DNA from: Desertimonas sp963733085
Lineage (GTDB): Bacteria; Actinomycetota; Acidimicrobiia; Acidimicrobiales; Ilumatobacteraceae
Length of the DNA stretch: 64,000 bases
Assembly: GCA_963733085.1 (NCBI GenBank)
Contig: CAVTBY010000002.1
Location: 620,001-684,000 of the forward strand
Direction of reading: 5' to 3'
Of this stretch, positions 26,384 through 36,489 are shown one piece after another; position 1 is the stretch's first letter, and the number at the start of each line of letters is the position of its first letter. The position numbers and the translations under genes were made by a program. The notes below the pieces were generated by a model. The model did no database searches and was not told where the DNA came from. It saw only the letters and a program-made list of their open reading frames with translations.

Positions 26384-26398
26384 GGGTCGGAGTGTACG

Positions 26399-26555
26399 TT
26401 CATTGCGTTCCCCGGCCACGCAGGCCGTGGTTGGCCGCTCCTCGGCTGGCGCCTCGTCGCTCGCAACCGCAAACGGGTTCTGCCGTTTTCATTGCGTTCC
26501 CCGGCCACGCAGGCCGTGGTTGGCCGCTCCTCGGCTGGCGCCTCGTCGCTCGCAA
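26399..26555. repeat. 68-bp perfect direct repeat, two copies
   Basis: Two identical 68-bp copies (26399-26466 and 26488-26555) are separated by 21 bp. Each copy begins TTCATTGCG and ends CTCGCAA, so its ends form a small inverted repeat (TTGCG/CGCAA). Each contains CCACG-CAGGC-CGTGG, a hairpin. They occupy the divergent region between the MntR-like gene and the ABC-F gene. They could be regulatory sites, a tiny repeat element duplicated in tandem, or an assembly duplication. Confidence 0.85.
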
Positions 26556-26620
26556 GAGTGGACGCTGTTGGCGCCAAACCGAAGGGGGTGCCGCTGTCGT
26601 GTTGCCGCCACACTGAGGGG

Positions 26621-28285
26621 ATGCAGTCGGCCGCCCCACTCCGAGCGCGCGCGGTGACGGTGACTCGCGGCCCGAACGTGGTCCTCGACTCGATCAACCT
26701 CACCGTCGCCAGTGGAGAGACGATCGGCCTCGTCGGACCGAACGGTGTCGGTAAGTCGACGTTGCTCGGTGTGCTGGCTGGTCGCGTCCAGCCCGACCGA
26801 GGCTCCGTCGAATTGACACCGCCGACCGCCACGGTCGGATTCCTGCCCCAAGAGCCCCGACGTGACCGGGCCGAGCTGGTCTCGGCCTACCTCGACCGGC
26901 GCACCGGGGCGACGGCCGCGACCGCCGAGCTCGACGCCGCGACCACCGCACTCGCCGACCGCGAGATCGGCGCCGAGACCCGGTACGACCACGCCTTGCA
27001 ACGCTGGCTGGCCCTCGGTGTCGCCGATCTGCCGGCACGCGTCGGCGAGGTGTGGGCCGACCTCGGGCTCGCTTCCGACGTGCTCGACCAGCCCACGGCG
27101 TCGCTCTCGGGTGGCGAAGCGGCGCGCGTCGGACTTGCCGCGCTGCTGCTGTCACGATTCGACGTGTATCTCCTCGATGAGCCGACCAACGACCTCGACC
27201 TCGACGGTCTGGAGCGTCTGGAACGCTGGATCGGGGCGCTCGAGCCTCCGGTTGTCCTGGTCAGCCACGACCGCACGTTCCTCGCCCGCACGGTGACCGG
27301 CGTCGTCGAGCTCGACGAGTTCACCCATCGGGCCACGCGGTTTGCCGGTGGCTGGCAGGCCTATCTCGACGAGAAGGCGGCGGCCGAACGTCATGCCTGG
27401 GAGCGCTTCGAGGAATACGACGCCAAGCGCTCGGCGCTCGCCGGACGCGCCCAGCGCGAGCGCGAGTGGGCGAGTCAGGGCCAGTCCCGGGCGCGCAAAT
27501 CGGACGAGCGCGACAAGTTCATCCGTCACTATCAGATCAACCAGACCGAGCAACTCGCCGGTAGGGCTGCACGGACGGAGAAGGCGATCGAAAGGCTGGC
27601 CGTCGTCGCCAAACCGCGGGTCCCGTGGCAACTGCACCTCGACATCGCCGCGGCCGGGCGCAGCGGCGACATCGTCGCCCGTCTCACGGATGTGACGGTC
27701 CGAGCCGGTGCGTTCGAGCTCGGTCCGATCGACCTGCTCATCACCGCCGGTGAGCGAATCGCCATCCTCGGCGCCAACGGCTCGGGCAAGACGACCTTGT
27801 TGAACGCGATCCTCGGTCGGCTCGCGCCCGAGCACGGGACCGTGCAGCGCGGCCGGAGTGTGGTCGTCGGCGAGATCCTGCAGACCCGCGACGAGCTGCT
27901 CGCCGCCGCACCGAGCACACCGCTGCTGCGGGTGTTCCAGGACCTCACCGGGCTCGATGCCGGTGAAGCGCGCACGCTGCTCGCCAAGTTCGGCCTCGTC
28001 GCTGACCACGTCATGCGGTCCCCGGCGACGTTGTCGCCGGGGGAGCGGACCCGCGCCTCGCTCGCCGTGCTGATGGCCCGTGAGGTCAATGTGTTGGTCC
28101 TCGACGAGCCGACGAACCACCTCGACCTCCCTGCCATCGAGCAGCTCGAGGTCGCCCTCGAAGCGTTCGCCGGCACCGTGCTGCTGGTCACCCACGATCG
28201 GGCGCTGCTCGACAACGTCCGCCTCACCCGACAAATCGAGCTCGCCTCCGGCCGTGTCGTCGACGATCGACCGATCACACCGTGA
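26621..28285 (+). CDS. ABC-F family ribosome-associated ATPase
   Basis: A soluble 554-residue protein with two ABC modules and no membrane segments. Module 1 has GLVGPNGVGKSTLLG and SLSGGEAARVGLAAL with DEPTNDLDLDG. Module 2 has AILGANGSGKTTLLNAIL and LSPGERTRASLAVLM with DEPTNHLDLPA. An arm/linker rich in charged residues (KAAAERHAWERFEEYDAKRS) lies between. ABC-F proteins act at the ribosomal E site, some in translation control and some in antibiotic resistance; the subtype is not clear here. ATG 26621 follows GAGGGG directly, and 68-bp repeats lie upstream. Confidence 0.9.
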   Translation: MQSAAPLRARAVTVTRGPNVVLDSINLTVASGETIGLVGPNGVGKSTLLGVLAGRVQPDRGSVELTPPTATVGFLPQEPRRDRAELVSAYLDRRTGATAATAELDAATTALADREIGAETRYDHALQRWLALGVADLPARVGEVWADLGLASDVLDQPTASLSGGEAARVGLAALLLSRFDVYLLDEPTNDLDLDGLERLERWIGALEPPVVLVSHDRTFLARTVTGVVELDEFTHRATRFAGGWQAYLDEKAAAERHAWERFEEYDAKRSALAGRAQREREWASQGQSRARKSDERDKFIRHYQINQTEQLAGRAARTEKAIERLAVVAKPRVPWQLHLDIAAAGRSGDIVARLTDVTVRAGAFELGPIDLLITAGERIAILGANGSGKTTLLNAILGRLAPEHGTVQRGRSVVVGEILQTRDELLAAAPSTPLLRVFQDLTGLDAGEARTLLAKFGLVADHVMRSPATLSPGERTRASLAVLMAREVNVLVLDEPTNHLDLPAIEQLEVALEAFAGTVLLVTHDRALLDNVRLTRQIELASGRVVDDRPITP

Positions 28286-28296
28286 CACCCTGTCGT

Positions 28297-28302
28297 TACC
28301 CT
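28297..28302 (+). promoter_or_regulatory. Candidate -10 of lhr
   Basis: TACCCT lies seven bases before the in-frame ATC at 28310, the same spacing seen between -10-like sites and start codons elsewhere in the window. This supports an lhr start near 28310 rather than at GTG 28349. Confidence 0.3.
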
Positions 28303-28348
28303 CGGAACCATCGCTGATCATCCGGTCCTGGCGGCGTTCTCGCCGGCG

Positions 28349-31300
28349 GTGGGGGCTTGGTTCGCCGCGTCGTTCCCCGAGCCGACCAAGCCCCAGGAGC
28401 TGGGGTGGCCGCACATCGCCGGCGGCGAGCACACCCTCATCTGCGCCCCCACCGGGAGCGGCAAGACACTCGCCGCTTTCTTGTGGTCGATCGATCGGCT
28501 CGTCACGACGCCGCCGCCCGAGGACCGCAAGGCGCGCACCCGCGTGCTCTACATCTCGCCGCTGCGCGCCCTCGCCTTCGACGTCGAGAAGAACCTGCGC
28601 GCCCCGCTGGCCGGGATCGCCCTCGCCGCCGAGCGCCTCGACGTGGCGGAGTCGTTGCATCTCCCCGACGTCGGGATGCGCACCGGCGACACACCGGCGA
28701 AAGAGCGCCAGGCGATGCTGCGCCGCCCTCCGGACCTGCTGATCACGACGCCCGAGAGCCTCTACCTGATGTTGACGTCGAATGCCGCCGACACGCTGGC
28801 CAACGTCGAGACCGTGATCGTCGACGAGATCCACGCTCTGGCCGCAACCAAACGCGGCGCCCACCTCGCCGTCTCGCTGGAGCGCCTGGAGGAGGTCACC
28901 GTGGGGCCGCCGCAACGCATCGGCCTGTCGGCGACGCAGCGTCCGCTCGCCGAGATCGCCCGCTTCCTCGGCGGCTGGTCGGCGCCGGGAACACCCCGCG
29001 ACGTCGCCATCGTCGACGCCGGGATCTCCAAGCCATTGGAGATCGACGTCGTCATCCCCGTCGAGGACATGTCCGACCTCGGAGCCAGCTCGGCGCCGCC
29101 GCCCGACGCCGCCCTGTACGGCGCTCCCGCCGGTGTGACGATGGCGTCCCGACGGTCGAGCATCTGGCCGTCGATCTATCCGCGCATCCTCGAGCAGATC
29201 CTCGCCCACCGATCGACGATCGTGTTCTGCAACGCTCGCCGCCAAGCCGAACGTCTCGCCGCCAAGCTCAACGAGCTCTACGACGAGCAGTTCCGATCTG
29301 CCAACGGCGACGACACGGACTCTCCTGGCGATCTCGTCAAGGCCCACCACGGCTCGCTCGCCCGCGAACAGCGCATCGTCGTCGAGGACGAGCTCAAGCG
29401 CGGTGATCTGCGGGCGATCGTCGCCACGAGCAGCCTCGAACTGGGGATCGACATGGGCGCAGTCGACCTCGTCGTCCAGGTCGAGTCGCCCGGCGCCGTC
29501 GCCCGCGGCCTGCAACGGATCGGACGCGCCGGCCACCAGGTCGGCGAGCCGAGCCGGGGCACGATCTATCCGAAGCATCGCGGCGACCTGCTCGAGGCAG
29601 CGGTCGTCGCCAAGCGGATGATCACCGGTGAGATCGAGCACACCCGCTTCCTGCGCAACCCGCTCGACGTCCTCGCCCAACAGGTCGTCGCCCACGTCTC
29701 GGCACGCGGAGAGGCCGCTGTCGCCGACGTGGCTGCGATGGTACGTCGCACGGCGACGTTCGCCGAGTTGTCCGACGAGCTGTTGCGGAACACCCTGGAG
29801 ATGCTCTCCGGTCGCTACCCGTCCGAGGAGTTCGCCGAGCTGCGCCCGCGTCTGGTGTGGGACCGCGCCAACGACACGCTGCGCGCCCGCGACGGGTCGA
29901 AGCGGCTCGCCGTGACATCGGGCGGGACGATCCCCGACCGCGGCCTGTTCGGCGTTTTCCTTCCCGACGGCAAGCGCGTTGGGGAACTCGACGAGGAGAT
30001 GGTCTACGAGAGCAGACCGGGCGAGACATTCCTGCTCGGGGCGTCGACGTGGCGTATCGAGGACATCACGTTCGAGCGGGTGACGGTGACGCCGGCGCCG
30101 GGCGAGCCCGGCAAGATGCCGTTCTGGCACGGCGACCGTCCCGGCCGCCCACTCGAGCTCGGTCGCGCCGTCGGCGCGTTCGTCCGCGAGCTGCGCGAGG
30201 CGGCGCCCGCTGCGGCCATCGCCAAGCTGCGCGGCGACCACGCCCTGGACGAGCTCGCGGCAAGCAACCTGCTGCAGTACCTCGAGGAGCAGGCGGAGGC
30301 CACCGGCGTCGTCCCCGATGACCGCACCGTCGTCGTCGAGCGCTTCCGCGACGAGATCGGCGACTGGCGGATCTGCATCCTCAGCCCGTTCGGCACCCCG
30401 GTCCACGCACCGTGGGCGATGGCCATCGAGCGGCGCCTGACCGACCACTACGACGTGCCGGTGGAGTCGATGTGGGGCGACGACGGCATCGTCCTGCGGC
30501 TGCCCGAGGCGGTCGACGAGCTACCTATCGAGGTGATCACCATCGAGCCCGACGACGTCGAGGACATCGTCGTTTCGGCCCTGCCGCAGACCGCGTTGTT
30601 CTCGTCGCGGTTCCGGGAGTGCGCTGGCCGTTCGCTGCTCCTGCCGCGGCGCCGACCCGATCAGCGCACACCGCTGTGGCAGCAGCGCCAGCGGGCCGCC
30701 GACCTACTCGCCGTCGCCGCCAAGTACCCGACGTTCCCTGTCCTGCTCGAGGCTTCGCGGGAGTGCCTGCAGGACGTCTTCGACGTGCCGGCGCTGAAGG
30801 AGGTCCTCGGTCAACTGCGCTCCCGCGCCGTGCGAGTCGTCTCGGTCGAGACGTCCAAGCCGTCGCCGATGGCGCAGAGCCTGCTGTTCAACTGGATCGC
30901 CGCCTACATGTACGAGGGCGACGCCCCCCTCGCCGAGCGACGGGCGGCGGCGCTGGCGCTCGACCGTGACCTGCTCGCCGACCTGCTCGGTGCCGAGGAA
31001 CTGCGCGAGCTGCTCGATCCGGGAGTGCTCGCCGACGTCGAGCTCGATGTGCAGCACCTGTCCGACGGTCGTCGGGCACGCACCGCCGACGAGTTGCACG
31101 ACGTGTTGCGCCGTGTCGGCGACCTCACGGCGACGGAGGTCGAGCTGCGCTGCGAGCCCGCCGGCGACGAGACCGCCGGCGACTTGCTGGCGACGTTGCT
31201 CGCCGAACGCCGAGCGATCGAGGTGTCGGTTGCCGACGAGCAGCGCGTCGGTTGCCGCCGAGGATGCCGCCCGCTACCGCGACGCCCTCGGTTGCGCGCT

Positions 31301-32874
31301 GCCGATCGGCCTGCCCCAGGCCTTCACCGATCCCGTTCCCCGCCCGCTCGAAGAGCTCGTTGCCCGCTACGCGCGCACTCACGGACCATTCGTCGAGCGT
31401 GATGTCGCCGCACGGTTCGGGCTGCCGGAGTCGCGCGTCGCCGGTGCCTTGGCGGCGCTGGAGCTCGACGGGCGGGTCGTGCGCGGTGAGTTCCGCCCCG
31501 ACGGCGTGCGCCGCGAATGGTGCGACGTCGAGATCCTGCGCCAGCTGCGGCGACGCTCGCTGGCCGCCCTCCGCCGCGAGGTCGAGCCCGTCGAGACGAT
31601 GGCGCTCGCCCAATTTCTCCCGGCCTGGCAGGGCGTCAGTGGAACTCGGCGCGGGATGGAAGCGTTGGTGGAGACGGTCGGGGTGCTCGCCGGCGCTCCG
31701 CTCGTCGCGTCGACGCTGGAGCGTGACGTACTCCCTGCCCGGGTCGCCCGCTACCGGCCGTCGATGCTCGACGAGCTGTGCACGGGGGGTGACGTCGTGT
31801 GGCTCGGCGCCGGCGCCATCGGGTCCGGTGACGGGCGAGTGCGCTTGTGCTTCGCCGATCAGATCGCCCTCCTGGCGCCGAGTTGGGAGCGCGTCGATCC
31901 ACCGACCGGCGCGTTGCACGAGACCGTGCGCGAACTGCTCGCCGCCGGCGGGGCGAGCTTCTGGTCGCAGCTGCGCACGGGTGCGATCGGCCCGACCGAC
32001 GCTGAGCTGCTCGCTGCCTTGTGGGATCTCGTCTGGGCGGGAGAGGTCACCAACGATTCGCTGGCCGCGTTGCGGTCGATGACGACCGGCGCGGCCGGAG
32101 TCGCCCGGCGACCTGGTGGCGGCGGCGGACGGGCTCGGGGACGGGGCCGACCGTCTCGTCTCGGCCGAATCGGCCCGGCCGCGGGTGCCGGGCGATGGAG
32201 CCTCGTCGGCCCGCTGCTCGAACCGCGCCCCACCGACACGGCGTCGGCCCACGCCACCGCGATGCAGCTCGTCGAACGGCACGGTGTGGTGACGCGTGAG
32301 GCGGTGCTCGCCGAAGGCGTCGTCGGCGGGTTCGCCTCGGTCTATGGAGTGCTCAAGGTGCTCGAGGACCGCGGCCAGGTTCGCCGTGGCTACTTCGTCA
32401 GTGGGCTCGGCGCCGCCCAGTTCGCCCTCCCCGGCGCCGTCGACCGGTTGCGGTCGATGCGCCGTCCCGACGACCTCGGCGGCGACGACGACGGCACCGC
32501 CGCCGGTGGTGCTCTCGGCAACCGATCCGGCTCAGCCATACGGCGGCACGCTGCCGTGGCCGGAGTCGCCGGGGCGACCGGCGCGCATCGGCGCCGCCCT
32601 CGTCGTGATGAGCAATGGTGTGCCACTGGTCTGGCACGACCGTCGATCGCACCACCTCGTCACGTTCGCCGCGGCTGGTCAGGACAGGGCGTGGGCGAGT
32701 GCGCTCGCCGCTCTCGTCGACGATGGAAGAACACGCAGCGTGGAGATCCGCAAGGTCAACGGGTCCACCATCAGCGAGTCACCCGACGGTGGATGGGTCA
32801 GCGAGGCGGCCAAGGCGGTCGGGTTCACCGACGGCTACCGCGGCCTCGTCCTGAGGCGCCCCGACCGACCGTAA
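28349..32874 (+). CDS. lhr: Lhr family large superfamily 2 helicase, two frameshifts
   Basis: A DNA-repair helicase of about 1500 residues. The N-terminal part has LICAPTGSGKTLAAFLW (Walker A), VETVIVDEIHALAATKRGAH (DEIH box), IGLSATQRPLAEIARFLGGW, and VARGLQRIGRAGHQVGEPSR (motif VI). An extra base near 31250 breaks the frame before VAAEDAARYRDALGCALPIG. A second lies near 32480-32495, just before PVVLSATDPAQPYGGTLPWP. Both flanks match the long Lhr C-terminal region, so the gene is probably intact. GTG 28349 is the first standard start, but homologous sequence extends back to 28310 (ADHPVLAAFSPAVGAWF), where the codon is ATC. Confidence 0.9.
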
Positions 32875-32878
32875 AGGC

Positions 32879-32927
32879 TTCTGTGTCAGCGAACACGACC
32901 GCCGACGTCGTGTTTGCTGACACAGAA
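32879..32927. terminator. Bidirectional hairpin terminator, TGTGTCAG family
   Basis: Arms 32879-32899 and 32907-32927 form a 21-bp stem with one mismatch and a seven-base loop (CGCCGAC). It sits five bases after the lhr stop and before the convergent TetR gene. Arms of the same sequence (TGTGTCAG...GAACACGAC) recur near 58.1 kb and in part near 63.75 kb. Confidence 0.75.
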
Positions 32928-32940
32928 CGCGGGCGTGGCG

Positions 32941-33537
32941 TCAGGGCGTGGGGACGGGTTGGTGGATGCCACGCAGGCCGGCCCAGGCGAAGGCGCTGAG
33001 CTGACCGGCGACCTCATCGGGGTCGAACTCGCCGCCGCGCTCGACGAGGCGGCGGCTGGCACCTTCGGAGAGACCGACGATGGCGTGGGCGAGCGTGAGC
33101 TGGTGCTCCGGGTCGATCCCGGCGTCGATCAGCGGGGCGATCGCGGTCGCCGCCTCAGCGGTGACCTTGCGCACGGCGGCGGAGAACTCTTGATCCTGTC
33201 GTGAGGCTCCGCCGTACAGCAGCACGAAGGCGTCGCGGTTCTCGGCGACCCAGCGGAAGTAGGCGGCGAAGCCGCGCTCGGTCTGCTCGCGACCGCTCGT
33301 CGCCCTGCCCGTCGCTGCGGTGATCGCCGACACCATCCGCGCCCCGACTTCGTCGAGGAGCGCTTGGTACAGCTCACGCTTCGACTCGAAGTGCTGGTAC
33401 AGCACTGGCTTGGTGACACCGGCGGCGTCGGCGATGTCGTTCATCGACGTCTCGTGGTAGCCATTGCGGGCAAACGTCGTGAGGGCGACGTCGAGCAGTT
33501 GCTGACGGCGGGCACTGGCTGACAGACGGGACGACAT
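32941..33537 (-). CDS. TetR family transcriptional regulator
   Basis: A 198-residue regulator whose N-terminal helix-turn-helix is typical: RRQQLLDVALTTFARNGYHE, then TSMNDIADAAGVTKPVLYQH with FESKRELYQALLDEVG. The C-terminal ligand domain (ERGFAAYFRWVAENRDAFVL) gives no ligand clue. It follows the small membrane protein gene by 33 bp in the same direction, making that gene a candidate partner or target. Confidence 0.9.
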   Translation of the reverse strand: MSSRLSASARRQQLLDVALTTFARNGYHETSMNDIADAAGVTKPVLYQHFESKRELYQALLDEVGARMVSAITAATGRATSGREQTERGFAAYFRWVAENRDAFVLLYGGASRQDQEFSAAVRKVTAEAATAIAPLIDAGIDPEHQLTLAHAIVGLSEGASRRLVERGGEFDPDEVAGQLSAFAWAGLRGIHQPVPTP

Positions 33538-33570
33538 GACTACCGAAGGGTAACAACGAACCGGCGGTGC

Positions 33571-33840
33571 TCAGAGTCCCCGCTCACGGTCATCCCGCTC
33601 GGCAGCCTTGACGGCATAGCCGAGGATGATCGCCGGAGCCAGCAACACGCAGCCGGCGATCAGTGCCATCGTGATGATGGTCGCCATCGTCGCGTTGAAG
33701 CCGGAGATGAGGGCGATGAAGAACATGACGACAGCGGCGGCGATGAGGAGATAGCCGGTGCGGCTGGCCACACGAGCGAGGCGTTGCGCTGTCGCCCGCC
33801 TGCGCCGGACCGGATCGTCGCCGACGCTCTCTGTGCTCAT
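33571..33840 (-). CDS. Small two-helix membrane protein
   Basis: An 89-residue protein with a basic N-terminus (DPVRRRRATAQRLARVASRT) and two hydrophobic segments (YLLIAAAVVMFFIALISGF and MATIITMALIAGCVLLAPAI) joined by a short loop, then a charged tail. I recognise no family. It is probably co-transcribed with the TetR gene. Confidence 0.7.
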   Translation of the reverse strand: MSTESVGDDPVRRRRATAQRLARVASRTGYLLIAAAVVMFFIALISGFNATMATIITMALIAGCVLLAPAIILGYAVKAAERDDRERGL

Positions 33841-33937
33841 CGCGTCGCAGCGTACGAACCACCGCCGCCATCAAGGCCTGAAGGGGCGAGCCGACCCAGA
33901 GTCAAGGCCGCGAAGGCGGCGGAGACTCGTCCAACCG

Positions 33938-34204
33938 CTATTCGATGCGTCGCAGGTAGCCCCGCGGGTTCCACGTCATGAGGAACTTATGCTTGGACTC
34001 GTCAATCTCGAAGGCGTTGTTCTCGGCCATGAAGTCGGTGACAGCCTCCCACGGACCAGGGCCGAATATCGGATGAACGGGATGGCCGTTGATGTTGGTG
34101 TCCTCGACGATGAGAAACGAGCGTGGCGTCACGACGTCCCACCACAGACGTAACTCGGCCAGTACGTGTTCGCGCGAGTGGTCGGCATCCAGCACCACCA
34201 TCAC
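33938..34204 (-). pseudogene. 3' remnant of a CmcI/rhamnosyl O-methyltransferase-like gene
   Basis: The 88 codons match only the C-terminal part of the cephalosporin hydroxylase/rhamnosyl methyltransferase family: MVVLDADHSREHVLAELRLW, then VTPRSFLIVEDTNINGHPV. The frame upstream runs about ten more matching codons (FHARTDAA) to an in-frame TAG, and the N-terminal SAM-binding region is absent. This is a truncated gene end rather than a small functional protein. Confidence 0.7.
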
Positions 34205-34214
34205 CGCAGCGTCC

Positions 34215-34310
34215 GTCCTCGCGTGGAACTACCTGCGACAGATCTTCCGCGACCATCGGACCTTCGGTGGCGAGTGGATCGTGCCCATCCCCGTGCCGCT
34301 GGTGCTCTGA
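34215..34310 (+). pseudogene. Possible 3' remnant of an unrecognised gene
   Basis: Reading rightward, the last 31 codons before a TGA give VLAWNYLRQIFRDHRTFGGE and end IVPIPVPLVL, which look like a real protein tail rather than an antisense shadow. It abuts, back to back, the truncated methyltransferase end, as if a deletion or rearrangement had joined two gene tails. I cannot name the parent family. Confidence 0.3.
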
Positions 34311-34363
34311 GGAGGTCATCGTCGTGACACCTCGATCGGCTGATCCGTGCGCGGTGGAACGCC

Positions 34364-35698
34364 CTAGAGTGCCGCCGGCAGGAGCCGGTTGACGTTCTGG
34401 TAGAAGAAGTAGAGCGCGACGACGAACGGAACGACGGCGGCGCCGAGGCCGATCCAGCTGTTGCGGAATCGCTTGGCGACGAAGTAGCCACCGATGGCGA
34501 CGGCGGCTGCGGCAGCACCCCACAGCAACACCTGTGGCCAGGCGGCCGAGTCGGTGAACCAGTGGTTGCTGAAGGCGTCTTCGGCAGCCTCGCCGTCGCC
34601 ACCGTCACTGCCGCCGATCGTGCCGCCACCTGGCAGCACCGAGTACAGCTCGTCGGCGGGCAGCGTCCGCTGCGTCGTCGTCGTCGTTGTCGTTGTTGTT
34701 GTTGAGGTTGTCGACGTCGTTGACGACGGTGTCGTCGTGTCCGAGGCAGTTGCCCCGACGTTGGTAGCGGCGACGTCGGTCGTCGTGGTCGTGGTCGCAG
34801 CAGACGTGGTTGTCGGTTCGGCGGTGTTCTCTCCGGGGAGCTCGCCGGTGGCCGAAGCAACGGCGTCGCGCCCGTAATTGAACACCGCCGGGCCGGGGGG
34901 ATCGGACTGGGCGAGGTCGAGCTCGGCGTGGACGATGATCCGCTGCGACGCCGTGCCGACCGGATGGCACGACGTCAACGTCAGCGAGGCGACCGTCGGG
35001 TCGATCGTGGCGATCACCTGCCAGTTGTCGGCGTCGACGATCTCCGTGGTCGTCGTGAGGTAGACGAACCGGCCGTACGGCGTCTCGACGATGATCTCGT
35101 CGCCGGGTTCGAGTTCGTCGACCTCCAGGAACGGGCCGCCGTAGGTAGTGCGGTGTCCGGCGATGGCGGAGTTGCCGAGTTGACCGGGCATCGGTGTCTG
35201 CGGGTAGTGCCCGGGACCCTTCTTCAGCTCCTCCCGCCCGACGCCGGCGACGACATAGTCGTCGCGCCCGATGCGCGGGATCTCCAGCCTGGCGATCGGA
35301 TCGCCGTCAGCGATCCCGAGGGCGGCGACGTCGAACGGCGCCGTGGTGGTCGTCGGTGGCAGCGTCGTTGGTGGCGCCGTCGTCGAGGTCGTAGTGGTAC
35401 TCGTGGGACCCGAGGTCGTGCTCGTCGCTGGTTCCGAGGTTGACGTCGTCGGTGGTGCCGTCGAGGTGGTCGACGACGTTGTCGTCGACGGCGCGCTGGC
35501 CGTCGCCAACAGCTCCTCGAACTGATCCTCGGCTCGGTCCTGGGCGCGGGCGAACTCGATGCCCGTGCCCCACAGCTGGTAGGCGACGAACCCGAACATC
35601 AGCAGTCCGGTGACGATCAACGTCTTGCCGACCAGGCGCACGAACCAGCGCAGGTCGTGGGCGACAGGAGGCCGATCCCATCGCGATGTGCCGCCCAT
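34364..35698 (-). CDS. Class E-like sortase with threonine-rich linkers
   Basis: A 444-residue membrane-anchored transpeptidase. An N-terminal helix (LVGKTLIVTGLLMFGFVAYQ) is followed by a long Ser/Thr/Pro linker. The sortase fold carries the catalytic His (NSAIAGHRTTYGGPFLEVDE), Cys (SLTLTSCHPVGTAS) and Arg (QRIIVHAELDL). A second Thr-rich run and two C-terminal hydrophobic segments (VLLWGAAAAAVAIGGYFVAK; IGLGAAVVPFVVALYFFYQN) complete it. It would anchor LPxTG/LAxTG-type proteins to the wall; no obvious substrate gene is adjacent. ATG 35698 is chosen over a longer open frame running antisense through ccmA. Confidence 0.88.
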   Translation of the reverse strand: MGGTSRWDRPPVAHDLRWFVRLVGKTLIVTGLLMFGFVAYQLWGTGIEFARAQDRAEDQFEELLATASAPSTTTSSTTSTAPPTTSTSEPATSTTSGPTSTTTTSTTAPPTTLPPTTTTAPFDVAALGIADGDPIARLEIPRIGRDDYVVAGVGREELKKGPGHYPQTPMPGQLGNSAIAGHRTTYGGPFLEVDELEPGDEIIVETPYGRFVYLTTTTEIVDADNWQVIATIDPTVASLTLTSCHPVGTASQRIIVHAELDLAQSDPPGPAVFNYGRDAVASATGELPGENTAEPTTTSAATTTTTTDVAATNVGATASDTTTPSSTTSTTSTTTTTTTTTTQRTLPADELYSVLPGGGTIGGSDGGDGEAAEDAFSNHWFTDSAAWPQVLLWGAAAAAVAIGGYFVAKRFRNSWIGLGAAVVPFVVALYFFYQNVNRLLPAAL

Positions 35699-35798
35699 GG
35701 AGGCCACAGGGTACGGCCGGTAGCGTCGCCGGCGATGGACGAGCGGAGCGAGTACATCCGGCCGAGCGAGCGCCAGCGAGGCGGACGGTGATCGGGTC

Positions 35799-35815
35799 CG
35801 GGGGCGCAGCCCCCG
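35799..35815. promoter_or_regulatory. GC hairpin just before ccmA
   Basis: CGGGGGC-GCA-GCCCCCG is a perfect 7-bp stem with a 3-base loop ending eight bases before the ccmA ATG. It could hinder or time ribosome loading on the ccm mRNA, or simply be an intergenic repeat. No other regulatory motif is seen between the sortase and ccmA. Confidence 0.35.
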
Positions 35816-35822
35816 ATAAGTG

Positions 35823-36489
35823 ATGGACGCCGTCGTCGAGCTCCGCGATGCGGTCGCCGTGCTCGGACGGTTCCCCGCCCTCGCCGGCGCGACGTTGCGC
35901 GTCGAGCCCGGAGAGATCGTGTGGGTGCGCGGTCCGAATGGCGCCGGCAAGACGACACTGCTTCGGCTCTGTGCCGGTCTTGTTCCGTTGACGCGTGGCT
36001 CTGGCACCGTGCTCGGCTTCGACCTGCTCACCGAACGCGACCAATTGCGACCGCACGCCGGCCTGCTCGGGCCACAGCAACGGCCTGTACCTCGACCTAA
36101 CGGTGGCCGAGAACGTCGCCTTCTGGGGTCAGGTCGTCGGCGCCTCGACGTCCGAGATCGCTGCTGCCGTCGATCGCCTCGGTCTCGCCGGACGACTCGC
36201 CGACCTTCGTGTCCGCCAGCTTTCGGCGGGACAGCAACGTCGCACCGCGCTGGCCTGCCTCGTCGCCCGCCGCGCCGAACTCTGGCTGCTCGACGAACCT
36301 CACGCCGGCCTCGACGCGGCCGGGCGGGCCGACATCGACGCCATCGTGCGCCACGCCGCCGACTCCGGCGCCACGGTGATCGTCGCCAGCCATGAATCCG
36401 ATCGCGCCGCCCCGCTGGCCACCCGGGCTGTCGACGTCGTGGGCGGTGTGCTCTTCGAGGCGCCGCGTACCGGAGCAACGCCAGGGTGA
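35823..36489 (+). CDS. ccmA: Heme exporter ATP-binding protein, frameshifted
   Basis: CcmA powers release of holo-CcmE in System I cytochrome c maturation. Walker A is VRGPNGAGKTTLLRLCAGLV. An extra G at 36069-36071 breaks the frame, which resumes as SNGLYLDLTVAENVAFWGQV. The signature is RQLSAGQQRRTALACLVARR and Walker B LWLLDEPHAGLD. The repaired length is about 221 residues. The ccmB GTG overlaps its stop. The cognate membrane subunits CcmB and CcmC follow. Confidence 0.88.

Noticed and set aside
27152..30448. 1098-codon open frame antisense to the ABC-F and lhr genes
   Set aside because: Composition is rich in Arg, Gly, Asp and His without recognisable domains. Both sense-strand genes are strongly supported.
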